Source of the DNA: Acanthochlamys bracteata
Taxonomy: Eukaryota; Streptophyta; Magnoliopsida; Pandanales; Velloziaceae
DNA length: 64,000 bases
NCBI GenBank assembly: GCA_019914995.1
Contig: CM034131.1
Coordinates: forward strand, 10,634,501-10,698,500
Reading direction: 5' to 3'
The notes beneath the pieces are model-generated. The model did no database searches and was not told where the DNA came from. It saw only the letters and a program-made list of their open reading frames with translations. Positions 34,122 to 44,619 of this stretch are shown in pieces (position 1 is the stretch's first letter; the number at the start of each line of letters is the position of its first letter). A program made the translations under genes and the position numbers.

Positions 34122-34344
34122 TCCAGTTAATGCTGTGAAGCTCTACAGCATCGCTCTCGGCGGCAATTTGTTGAGCAAAATCGCGCATCTCCTCGCAGCA
34201 GAACAAGTAAACTCTCTTCCTCCTCTTCAAGGGCGGCTTCATAACCATCACAGACGAACCAATCTCAGGCGCGGAGGCATCTAAGCGCTCTACCACGTTG
34301 GTCGAGATACGAAACTTATTCGTCGCAGCAAGCGGGAGCTTCAA
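34122..34344 (-). pseudogene. First exon of a ribose-phosphate pyrophosphokinase (PRS3/4 type) gene
   Basis: The minus-strand frame reads KRRKRVYLFCCEEMRDFAQQ, then IAAESDAVELHSINWR. This matches the N-terminus of plant class II PRPP synthetases (the .LF.C.E...LA..IA..SD.I.L.SINWR.F.DGFPN block). The exon ends at a good donor (TGGAG|GTAAC at 34122/34121). The enzyme makes phosphoribosyl pyrophosphate from ribose-5-phosphate and ATP. The next exon (FPDGFPNLFI and the catalytic region) was not found in the following 1 kb, and the piece sits inside the candidate transposon. A truncated or captured 5' end is therefore likelier than a working gene. A GC-rich leader extends upstream to about 34550. 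Confidence 0.75.
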
Positions 34345-34823
34345 TTCTGTTCGGGTATTCCTTGGCTTCGTGATTAGAAAACGAATGGAGATTGAAGGGT
34401 TCAGGCGGAGGTGGAGAGTTTGGTTGAGAGATTTTGTCGGCGGCCAGGACGATGTCGGTGCTGCGGTGGCGGCCAGGAGAAGAGATCGCTGCGGGGATTG
34501 GAGGGAGCAGACGGAGAGAAAACCTTTGGATCAGATTGGGTGTGAGCAAATGAGAGAAGCTGAGCGATGGACAGGGGATAAGAGATACATATATGTGTGT
34601 AATTACGTAAACTTAGTAAGGACAATGTAGTCATTTAACACATGCGATCAAAAAAGTTTCGTCCGACTTTTTTGAAAAGTTACTCTGAGTAACTTTTTAT
34701 TTTTCAACTTATAAGTCATTAAAAGTAACTTATAAGTAGATCTGCCAAACGCTTAAATTTACTGTTTAAAACTTTTTTCAACTTCTAAGTTGAAAAAAGT
34801 CTATCCAAACACCCCCATACATG

Positions 34824-35498
34824 CCAGCGGTTAGTCGCACTCCATCATTCAAGACCTCCAGGTTCTTTAAGCCAGCTGTTTGATGGTGTCACTGCTTTAT
34901 CTCATGTAGGTTGCCTTCTTTTCACAGCAACTAACTTACCCAAAAATAAATTTTTTATGTTCTTTTGTGTAATTGAAAGTGAACCGAAAATAATTTTTGC
35001 CCTAAAAAATTTTGATTTTGAAGTTTAAAAAAAAAAAAGAACAAAACACACCGGAAAATAGATGTTGAATTCTAATGACCCATTAAAGGTTACTTTCTTC
35101 CCTAGCCAATGTCGGTCATGCTGGCCAGCAGTTACCATTCGAGACGAGCTCAACTTGTGCGTCCGGAAACAAATAACATGTACATGCGGCGAGAATGAAG
35201 AAGCCAGCGTAAATTGGATAGTCACAACCACTGACAACTATTTTAAGTACTGCACGGATATTCTTTCAACCACAGCATTGCCTAAGACAAATGCATGCAG
35301 ATGCAGAGTAAAAAATCCGACAGATAATACGGTTTCAAATCATATGGCTCCTCTCATTATTATTCTTCATCAATTTTCATGTCAATAACATGGCGAGTAT
35401 AACTAACCATCCCTTGCTGCATCATAATGCTTCATAGTTTACTGAGCAGGACCCCAATAGGCCTAACTTCACACTACAACTAAAGCATCATATTGCAT
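34824..35498. other. Spacer and RAMP4 3' UTR
   Basis: Follows the right end of the candidate element. A plus-strand open frame of 108 codons at 35062-35388 shows no family motif, and its start and stop look arbitrary; I do not call it a gene. The part nearest 35498 is the 3' UTR of the minus-strand RAMP4 gene. Confidence 0.4.
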
Positions 35499-37253
35499 TT
35501 AAGCAATCCCTCCGCTTGTTGCTGTCCTTATGATCTGAAAGAGAGCTGCAAGACAAATGAAATATGAATCAGTCAACACAATGTTTCAACTATGAGTGAA
35601 CACTGATTGTTACGAAGATGAGAACAATAACAAATTTAGTGAAAGCCACTTCACAAATCGAAGAGGAAAAAAGCCACAGTTATATTAGCTCAAACTGATG
35701 CAAATAGACAACCATGCAGGTAGTTCATGCCTCAGCTCAGCCGCGCATCATCTCCCTAAATTATTTCACACCAAGAAACTAGGCACCTCAACCATCTAAT
35801 TAAGTATTTGAAAGATAATTACATACTTGCGCCTCTATGTCTCCGCCTCTATCTAATTTTCTTGAATTTACCAACATACAATGAAGCCTTTACTCCTTAG
35901 GATGCTGCCGCACAAAAATTATCATGGCGGGAGCAGGTTATGACTTGTGATTGGTAAACTAACTGGACTGATTGTAGCAGGACGACCAATGTTTAGCACT
36001 ACCGCTCAAGGAAACAGCAACATCATTTATCTGGATCCCAGAACTAAAATGAAATGCAAGAATGGGTATTACATCTCTACTTCTTACTTCATCCAGAATT
36101 AGAGTTCGGTATCAAATTAGTACACTGGACAGCACAAAAACCAAATAGGTTTCAGACAAGACCTACGAGGATAATCATTCAAAGACAATTCAGAGTCTAG
36201 GAACCTACATGATCCAATAACCACGAATACGAAGAAACCAAGAACCATAGGCCCAACAGGGTAATCATGTCCTTTCTTAACTGTTGTCTCAGGTACTGAT
36301 CCCCTCTTTGTGATGTTTTTCTGGAACTTGGCCACTTTCCTGTCTGCTAGACGCCTTGAGGTCGTCTGCGCAAGAATTAAGAGAAGATTACACCTTTTAG
36401 TAACCTTGATAACCGAAAAAACAAGGAAACTGAGAGGATCTGAAAGCAATGTTTGGAAAACCAAAACAACAGCAACAGAGAGATCTCTCACAGGTGTTCA
36501 CTGAATCATTTGATGTCCGGTAAGACTATGCAGAGCCAGCTATATGCAAACCATGTGCAGACAATATGCTATGCATATAGAGCTGAGATTTATAATGGGC
36601 AAGACAATAGTACAGGGTCGAGAACTAAACCAGTCCAGTAACCAGAGCTATACCATTATCTATATACTTCAACCATAGTTGCACCCAATAATCAGTGCAA
36701 AAGCAGAAATCAAATGTGCTAAGTTACTAGCTATGGTGCATGGTATGAAACACCAAACTGTATACGCACAGACCATCTGCCTTCTTCACAATCGCACTTG
36801 AAAGAAATGAAAATCCAATAATTAAATCCAAAGAACTGAAATGATGTCAAGTACAGTTTGATCCTTGGTAGGATAAGCAACGCATAGGAAAAACTTTCTC
36901 AGGTCAGTTGCTGTTAACTCCAACAGATCCAGAAGCATATACAGGAAAAAAAGTAGGATATAACAACAAAAGCTAAAATTAGCAGGCAGAAAGAAAAGCA
37001 TCCGAAAAATAGTAACAATTACGGATCCCCGATTTACTTCCTAAATCGAATAGAATTCGATCTTACAATGCCTGGGAAGAAGTATTAGACGAAGGGAGGA
37101 GGAGATATGAATTTTGTCAACAACATATTGGAACCAGAAATCATAGATCTGAACGGATCGAATCTAGAGGATCGAAAATTGACAGATCTATTACATCAAA
37201 CCAAATAATAGAATAAGATCAAAGGATTGATTTATGTTTGATTTGCTCACCAT
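35499..37253 (-). CDS. Stress-associated ER protein SERP2/RAMP4
   Basis: RAMP4/SERP proteins are tiny tail-anchored ER proteins bound to the Sec61 translocon. They protect newly made membrane proteins during ER stress. Three coding exons join in phase, 37253-37251, 36365-36209 and 35545-35499, giving 68 residues: M, then TTSRRLADRKVAKFQKNIT, KRGSVPETTVKKGHDYPVGP, MVLGFFVFVVIGS and a TATSGGIA-type tail. The hydrophobic segment (about 41-58) is the C-terminal anchor. The first coding exon contributes only the ATG (ATG|GTGAGC), so the start codon is separated from the rest by an 885-bp intron. A TATA-like stretch lies near 37377-37386, about 130 bases upstream. The gene is too short and too split to stand out as an open frame. 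Confidence 0.93.
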
Positions 37254-37570
37254 TGTTTTTATTTTTGGGAGGGTTTCTGGTGAGGAGGAGCGCGCGAAGC
37301 AGCAGCAGCAGCAGCGACGCGGGGAGAAGGAGCCGAAGAGAACCAGATCCTCCTGCTCGGTTGCAATATTTATGTATACATATATACAGTACGGGTTGTT
37401 ATTATTAATGGAGGCCCATTAATGGGTGGGCTGGACCTTTTGGGCCCGTGGACGCAATTAATTGATTAATTAGCACGCCGAGAGCCAAGCCGGAACAAGG
37501 CAAAGTTGTCAGCTCAACAGTGGAAGTAGTAGAAATCAAGAAGCAAAGGGGAGAGAAGCCAAAAGAATTA
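37254..37570. promoter_or_regulatory. Divergent promoter between RAMP4 and TMEM256
   Basis: Only 317 bp separate the two start codons. The RAMP4 side has a CAG-repeat GC-rich leader (37290-37340) and a TATATATG-type box on the minus strand near 37380. The other half lies before the TMEM256 start. A shared bidirectional promoter is likely. Confidence 0.6.
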
Positions 37571-39064
37571 ATGGATCCAATGGTTTGGCACAAGGTCGCT
37601 GCAATCTCCGGTAATAATATCGAGTCTTTCCTTTTTTCCCCATCAAACAATCGATCATGGATTATCTCTCTTCCGGTCTGATTCATGAATTATATGAACA
37701 GGGATGGCAGCTCTTGGTCTGGGGACGTACGGCGCCCATGGCTTCCGCCCTCAAAATCCATCCTACAAAGAGGTCTATAACATTATTTTCTTTCTGTTTG
37801 TATTTCTTCTGTTTTCAGGATTGATGATTTATTATTAGACATATATGAGATTAGACCATAAATTCGTTAGTAGAAAATAAATTTGATCTGTGGTGCTGAT
37901 GTGATGCTAGTGTTTTGCAGGTGTGGCACACTGCTTCGCTGTATCATTTGGTCCACACAGCGGCTCTGGTCGCAGCTCCAGTCACGAAACACCCAAACAT
38001 TGTCTGTGTGAAGTCTAGACACGTTGTTCAATCCAGTTATTATGATATTTCCCTGAATATTGCTCTGCACTACTAACTTTATACTTTGATTATCAGTTTG
38101 GAGGTCTGCTGACTGCCGGGATTGTGGCTTTCTCTGGAACGTAAGTGCATCTTTGTCTCTAAGCCTCTGACAGTTGCGTAGTTCGTTGGAAGAAAAGACT
38201 TGTTGTTTTGTAATCTTCTGGAATGTCAAATAATATTGCGCGAGGAGGTTTTACTCTCCAGTTATTGCATTCGATAATGCAAGGTAATTACATTACAGAG
38301 TGTGGGGGAATTATGTTCCTGAGTGTTTGTAACAATGTATCGATTAGCTGCTCTAGAGCTAAGAAATAAAGTTTGATGGAGGGTGTATCTGTGGTTGATG
38401 TTAAGCTATTTTGGTGTTGTGGCAGGCGAAGTGCCTTCAGAGACAATGTTTGGCAAACAACACTACGCATAAATGACATCGCCAAGTATAATATTGAACC
38501 TATTGACTGCATGCTCCTTTTACTAACTGCAGCTGCGCTTCCATGGTTACGCATTTGGACCAATTCCCTTTAGATGATACTTTTACTATATGCGAACAAA
38601 ACCAACCTTGTTGTCATGGTTTTTGTTCATCAGCAGCTCAAGGATGACCAAAAAGCAACACATCAAACAACTAGAACCCTTCTGTATAAGAGTGCATGCC
38701 TTGTGTACTTCATTGCTTCGGCTAAAACTAGAAACAGTCATAAGGCTACTGTCTCTAGTTTATCCAAACTATACATTATAACTTGCATTAACTTCACTCC
38801 ACAAAATATCTTGATAAAAACTGTCAGAGGTGTCTCTGTAAATACCCCATAATTGTCTTCTAGACTGTTTATTCTTCAAGGTTTTCACAATGTTATATGC
38901 CTGTGCTTTAACTTGATTGATTATGCTGCACCTTATACTGATAGATATTTTTTGAATTTACCAGGTGCTATACTGTGGCATATCTTGAGGACAGAAAGTA
39001 CTCAAGACCGGCACCATTTGGCGGCTTCGCTTTTATAGCTGCCTGGGCAAGCTTGTTTTTTTAA
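37571..39064 (+). CDS. TMEM256 homologue (DUF423/YgdD family) membrane protein
   Basis: Five exons join in phase: 37571-37610, 37702-37772, 37921-38001, 38097-38140, 38965-39064, giving 111 residues. The start MDPMVWHKVAAISGMAALGL matches plant TMEM256-like proteins as I recall them. Further blocks are GTYGAHGF(R)PQNPSYKEVW, SLYHLVHTAALVAAP, FGGLLTAGIVAFSGTCYTVA and PAPFGGFAFIAAWASLFF. Three to four hydrophobic segments fit a small multi-pass membrane protein. The function of the family is not established. The last intron is 824 bp and holds nothing I recognise. Confidence 0.94.
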
Positions 39065-39657
39065 GGAACATGTCTATCTCTAAAGATACTTTACATACTG
39101 TAGTGAAAATGAGCTCTATGTAGCGTCTTAGGTTCATGTGCTTAGTAATGAGATGCTATGCAAAAGTAATGGCATGTGGTGTATGTCTAAGAGAGTATAT
39201 CACACTTTAAATTTGAGCTCTTCAATGCACTTTCTTGATGCTTTGCCCTGTTAAGATGCTTCTGAAGCCTTATGTAGCCATTTCCATTTTTGTTGTTTTA
39301 GTCTTTCCTTCTCTTTTGTTTCTTTTTTGCATTTGGAAATCTTGAATATATTGCTTGTATATGCATATATCTACAGTCATGGAGGAGCTCTCCTCAAATT
39401 CTATTGTGATTAAGATTTGTGATCCCAATGGAGTTTATACTGTGACAATGGGACAATATCCCTGAGCAACTGGGATTTTTTTAGTTTAGAAACCACATCC
39501 AGCCTGATAAAACAGGTATGGTCTCAAATGAAGACCCATGAATACAAGCTATAGTGTCATTAAAACGGAACCTTCAAGCCGCAAGCAACATACACAAAGA
39601 AATTTGAAATGAAACTAGTTGATCACTCTCAGTAACTTAAATACTTTCTTCTTTCCT
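39065..39657. other. Convergent 3' region of TMEM256 and the X8 gene
   Basis: 3' UTR sequence for both flanking genes. No coding signal or repeat seen. Confidence 0.45.
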
Positions 39658-40214
39658 TCATGGACCTGATTCATATGGACATCCGGGGTGACCTGCAAGC
39701 AGTATAAACAAGGTTAGTTTCTTTCTTCACTAAGCAAATTTATTTCTTTCAGCTCAATAATACTTTTTTCATATTGGTTATAGTTTGTGATGAATAAGTT
39801 CATACTTGGGTTAACTTCGGTGACCATTGCAGCAGCATTGAAGTAGCAGGTTGCACCCTGGTGTTTGAACTTCTGCCAGTAGCTGTTGAATGCATACGAG
39901 GCATGAGCTCTGACGGTGTTGGGGAGATAGCAAGGCTTGTTTAGTTGAATCATTCTACAGTCTGCGCCACCAAATCCACATGCCCAGTCCAGAGCTTTCT
40001 GCAGAATGTCATCTGTGGTCTGTCCATCTGCTACGCACCATTGCTTCTGCTGAACTGGAATTGCTGCCTCTGCTGCTCAGAAGCAATTATGCAAACATAT
40101 GATATGAATTTTTAGAATCTGGTGAAGTGAATGAGCTTTACCTGAATTTGTGGCTATAAGCATAACAACGAAGACTCCAAGCAGTAGTATCTTAGAAGAG
40201 GAATCCATCTTCAT
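39658..40214 (-). CDS. Secreted X8-domain (CBM43) protein, callose-binding-like
   Basis: Three exons join in phase: 40214-40142, 40072-39806, 39692-39658, giving 124 residues. An N-terminal signal peptide (MKMDSSSKILLLGVFVVMLI) is followed by an X8 domain. It has WCVADGQTTDDILQKALDWA, CGFGGADC, NKPCYLPN, SYAFNSYWQK, ATCYFNAAAMVTEV and CPYESGP, with the family's six-Cys pattern and WxC start. X8 domains bind beta-1,3-glucan (callose), for example at plasmodesmata or in C-terminal regions of glucan endo-1,3-beta-glucosidases. No GPI-anchor tail or glycoside-hydrolase domain is present, so it is the short secreted type. I chose the ATG at 40214; one at 40208 is also possible, and an upstream in-frame ATG at 40271 would spoil the signal peptide. 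Confidence 0.9.
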
Positions 40215-41347
40215 CCTCCAAGGAAGTTCGTAGTTGCCTTGAACTATACCTGATCTGTTCCAAGCTTCCACTGTCTTCTTATGGAGCTAGCAAATCTAAT
40301 GCTTTAAGGAAAGTTGGTACTTGGTTCCTTTTTATCTTTATAGTAGTTTAAATATTGGGATACCTTTCTTGAGTCTTGAATGTGTGAGATTCTTTCGATA
40401 TTAAAAGTTAATCCCACCGAAGGAAATAGACGCTTGTTATTGTTTACTGTTCCTAAGCTTGAGGGAATCTAGCTTTTGCGATTCGTTTTGAAGCCAACAG
40501 CTGTTATCAGCAATTATTTGAAGAATTTCTATAATGCAGAACTACATGTTCAACGGTTAGAACAAGCACACAGATCATTGAAGGTCAAGTGCAAAGAGAG
40601 AGCGGTATGGTTTTCGCCCTTTACTGCTGTGTTACTTTGTAAGTCTCAATTTTGGATCTGGAGCTAAGTGATAACATTTCACATTTTTGCTTCAAGGAAT
40701 TCAAAGCATGATTAACAGGGAAGGAAAAGTAATAGGCTGACTAATAACTATGTACTTCACTGAATATTTCTATCTTCTATAATTAAAAGGAAAAGTAAAG
40801 TCATATGCAAACCATGCCTTCCTTTTATCTCCAGCTACAAGTTTTCAGGCTTGCTACTACAGTGCAGAAAAGGATCTCTCATCTTGAAGTGGAATGCAAG
40901 TCATGTGCAGGCCCTAATTTTATTTTCCTAATACATAGGTTTTGGTTGTACCATTGGAATAACAGCCGCAAAGCATCACAAGGAAACTGACATGCTATTC
41001 ATGTACCTGCATAAGATACAGAATACCAACCAACTCTGGATCTATTAAACTTGCTACAAACACTCCCGGTCATGCTTCTTTTAACTCCCACGTTAGGGCG
41101 AAGCATTTCTGACTACAATATACTAATTTTCATACAACAACGAACACATCTGACATACAAAACCATGATTCATTGGTACAACACTAGCGTGTAATAATGA
41201 TACAAGAAGTACCAATTATCTAATACCCATTAGAACAATTAGCAAACTAATGATTCAAGGCACTAAACTAAGAGGCAAAATTTCTTGATTGATATCCTTC
41301 TGGCTTATGGGTTGTGCTGTACACATTCTTAAGAAAATCTTGGAACC
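40215..41347. other. Intergenic, with two exon-like coiled-coil scraps
   Basis: Upstream of the X8 gene. Plus-strand 40511-40603 reads NYLKNFYNAELHVQRLEQAH, then RSLKVKCKERA between an AG and a GT. Plus-strand 40838-40908 reads LATTVQKRISHLEVECKSCA between TTTTCAG and a weak end. They look like leftovers of a coiled-coil gene, but I cannot join or name them. Confidence 0.3.
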
Positions 41348-43870
41348 CTAAATCTCGCCTCCTCTGCTACTAGCTTGAGGAGCTCTCCGACTCTCTTGGA
41401 TCTTTATCTTTTCATATAAGAACTGCTTCTTGTCCTCAGCCTCATCCACGCGGTGTTTCAAGTATCTGCTGGTATAATCCTGCTCAGCCTTGTCTGACTT
41501 AGCAAGCATAATGCTCTGAAGCCTGTCAGCCTCTTGCGTAGCCTCGTTAGCCTTGATCTGGACCATCTCAGCTTCGGCATGCTTTAAACTCACAATGCTT
41601 TCAAGTTCCTTTACCTGCTGCATTTTCCTTTGCCTCTCCTTCTTGAGCTCTGCAACTTGTCTTGTCTTGTCCTCTATGTCACTGTCACAGGCATCAAGAG
41701 CCAGACAAGCTTTCTTAAGCAGGCGCATCTTCTCCTCAGCAACAATCTCCATCTTTCTCACAGATTCTTGCACCATTTCGGCAATTCTGTTGCAAGCCTC
41801 TTGGGGAGCTATCAACTGGCCAGGTTCTTCTCCCTCCGAGTTTTCAAAGAACCCAGTTCCAGCTCTAATGCCAAAGAAGCAAGAGAAAACATAGGTCAGA
41901 GCTCACTAACATGAAACGCCAGAAGTTAACAATGAGTGCAACAAAGTTACTTATATATAGATGAATGGTGCATAAGTTAAAGATATTTCAGAAGCACGAA
42001 CAAACAAAGTTGCAGTTAGGAAGTCGAAAAGGAATATAAATACAGAAGAGGTAGCAAAAGCATTCACCTAAGTAAAGCGAAGAATAAATTCTAAAAATCA
42101 AGACATAAATATTTAAGGAGACATACATGCTAAATATCCATTGAAGAAATTGTGCATAATCTCATCAGATCCATCATCCATGCCAGACATATATGGCAGG
42201 TAACATCAATAAAAACATGTTTCTGGTGATAGACACTCATACACATAGTTATGTTTACCGTTTACAACAAGGTAATTGTTTGTTCGAGATTCAGAAGGAG
42301 TATAGCCAGGGAAGGCTACTCACAAAGGATTCACTGGCAATATCAACTTGTAAATATGTTACATCATGTAACACCATCATTGTCATCATTTATGCGAAGC
42401 ATCTTGAATACCAAAATGCATCCTGTTCCACAAGACTCTTCTTTTTGGATTTCATGCAAGTATGGCACGGATTGTCTGTTTATCTGAAACTTAATATAGC
42501 AAAAACCTTATGAGGTTTGCAGGCATAATGGAAAAAATGTCTCCTCTCAGATCCAGGAAAACCAAATCATGCTAGCCAGGGCGAAATGCTTAAAAATCTA
42601 TGTACATAGCTTAGTCTTATTTGTGGAAAAATCAACTGAAGTTTAGGATGAACTGAAGAATCCAAATATGTTCAGTTAACATCAGAGAATGCTGTTAACT
42701 ATGCAACAATCTTTGACCTGCAAAACACGGTGTTTAAATTGTACCTTGGAGAAAGAGCAGAAATATTCTACAAGCAGTGGACTTGCTAATACCACCCTTT
42801 ATCTTTTCAATGAGCTCCTCACACTTCCAGTACAATTTCTTTCCTTTAGTATCTTCACTGCCACGAAACATCCTACCCACAAAGTCAAGCTCCCTCATCA
42901 GCACCTCACAATCTTATCCTGGAGCACAATGTTGGAAGACATCTTTAACAAATCCTAAAAGCTCAGCTGTCCTGTTACAGGCTTGGCACCTGAAAAGCAT
43001 CTCTTATGAACCAACTGCACCCTTAATGCATGGCCCCATCCCTATCAGTCCGACGCGGATAGCGCAATCTGTATGAGTCCAGTGGGAGCACAAGTCGCAA
43101 CCAATCCAGCTACAGCTATTGGCCTCAAAGTCAAACTTATTGCATATCACACACATGCAGAGGTTACAGAACCCTAGCGATTGGAGCAAATATCACAGCT
43201 GCAATCATCAGCAGGCAACGCATTTTGGCAAACTATGTTCCTGCACCTCCTGTAAGTGAAAACCTCGATAAGACGGTTCTGTGGAAGGCTCATGTTAGGA
43301 TGCAGAAAGGCCTTCCGGTACTTATTTGCAACAAGAATTTCTAAAACTGAACACGATGAGCCCGTGCCAATGTCTTAGCATTCAAATCAGGTCTCCGCTG
43401 AACAAGCTTTTGAAGATACAAAAGCTCGTCTTGAATCTGAGAACCTCCAGTCCTTTGAGGATAACCCAAAGCTCGTGCTTGGGCTCTTCCAAAAGCTCAT
43501 CGGGCATGAGAACCATCCTCTCAGCAATCGCCTCAACTCCCTCTCGCGCCACTTTACGGAGCGACAACTTATCAGCGGTAGATACCCTGCGAATGACGTG
43601 CTGGGCGGAAAAAGCGGCTTCGCTTTCAGCTTCCATTTCCTTATAGAGTTTCTTCCCAGGAAACTGAGCTGTCTCCATCGGCCAGGTTTCGAGAGAGCTG
43701 GCGTTCTCAATGGGGGAATCGTTAGAGGCAGGGGTCGCCGGAACGTCGGGAGAGTCAGCGGCGTCAGCTCAGGTCAATGAAAGGGAAGCAGCGGGGAGAG
43801 AAGGATGCTGACGTGGCGGAAATATGGACTGCTTGAGGTTGCTGAAGTTAGCGCCTGATGAAGTACCCAT
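41348..43870 (-). pseudogene. OBERON-type (OBE3/OBE4) PHD-finger protein, disrupted
   Basis: OBERON proteins are nuclear PHD-finger regulators of plant meristem and embryo development. Exon 1 spans 43870-42745 and exon 2 spans 41864-41348. Recognisable blocks in order are MGTSSGANFSNLKQS, HVIRRVSTADKLSLRKVARE, LVQRRPDLNAKTLARAHRVQ, the PHD Cys-rich region (GFCNLCMCVICNKFDFEANS, WIGCDLCSHWTHTDCAIR), LLGFVKDVFQHCAP, and the C-terminal coiled coil APQEACNRIAEMVQESVRKM to the stop. Lesions: TGA at 43771-43769; frameshift near 43450 (one base short in GGACTGG); frameshift near 43343; TAG/one-base loss at 43174-43176 before GFCNLC; TAA at 43006-43004; TAA at 42916-42914; probably another shift just inside exon 2. 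Splice sites remain good. Only the terminal coiled-coil frame (155 codons) is open. Confidence 0.9.
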
Positions 43871-44619
43871 CTCCTCCTTCTTCTTCTTATTTCTTGATCT
43901 ATCTCACCTTTCAAAAGTTTCAAAATCAAGAAACATCAAGGTCAAAATTTTGGTGATTTGAACAATCCACAGCAGAGGAAAAAGAACAAAAAGTGAGAAC
44001 AGAAGGAAACAAGTTAATGAATTAAAGATGATCATGCCACAATTCTGATTAAATAGAAGAAAGTTGGATCGAAATTCGAGCAACTAATAATAAAGATAAG
44101 AGAAGTACCAAACGTGAGAGCTGCCGGAGAAGAGACCATTCAGGAAAAGTCAAAAGCTTTTCAACTTGCAGTAAACAAGCTGGTGAAGAAGGTGAAGTTG
44201 GGAAGGAACAAATAGTTACCGGTTTATCTGCGTTGACCAAGACAAGGAAAGACACAGGTGAATTCTAACGAATACCTTCCTTAACCAAAACACAAGAATT
44301 GGTTGATGGGCTTTGAGAGGAAGGGTTCGTAATGGGTGGGCTGTGAATTTGGCACGAGTGAGAGAAGGATGGTGTGCGCGTGCGAGGCAATGCTGCAATT
44401 CGCACGCAGACGAAAGAAGCAGCATTGGGAGCAGCAGCCGCAGCAGCAGCAGCAGCATGTCGTTGTTGAAAGGCTTTGCTTTGAACTACGATATCTTGCT
44501 GCCTGCGTGCCTTCGCCTCAATGTCTCCCTGCCTTCTTCCAACCTAGGCAACCTTTCTTCTCTTTCTTAATTCGATAAACCAATCACTCGATTTTGGAGT
44601 CAAAGAAGAAGGGGACGCC
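43871..44619. other. Divergent upstream region of the OBERON remnant and the DUF21-CBS gene
   Basis: Contains a CAG-repeat tract (44437-44457) and, on the plus strand, a possible 37-codon upstream frame (44458-44571, MSLLKGFALNYDILL...). The latter lies just ahead of the DUF21-CBS start and could act as a uORF if transcribed. Confidence 0.4.

Larger units (their letters stand above)
29018..34823. mobile_element. Candidate composite DNA transposon carrying gene fragments
   Basis: The left end starts GGGGCCGTTTGGATGAGTTG. The complement of the right end starts GGGGGTGTTTGGATAGAC, and both are followed by runs of AACTTTTT/AAAAGTT type, so they look like terminal inverted repeats of one 5.8-kb element. 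ATA (or CATA) flanks both ends as a possible short target duplication. The interior holds a 445-bp inverted repeat, a PPR-like scrap and the first exon of a PRPP synthetase gene. I saw no transposase, so it would be non-autonomous. The alternative is two unrelated MITEs bracketing accessory DNA. Confidence 0.45.

Noticed and set aside
35062-35388. 108-codon plus-strand frame between the composite element and RAMP4
   Set aside because: No domain, no homology that I can recall, and several Cys without a known pattern; treated as chance.
41553-41914. Plus-strand frames opposite the OBERON coiled coil
   Set aside because: Cys/Ser/Leu-rich shadows of the minus-strand coiled-coil exon.
43769-43771. 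Splicing around the first OBERON stop
   Set aside because: An AG lies beside it, but no donor fits upstream, and the later stops and frameshifts make rescue pointless.
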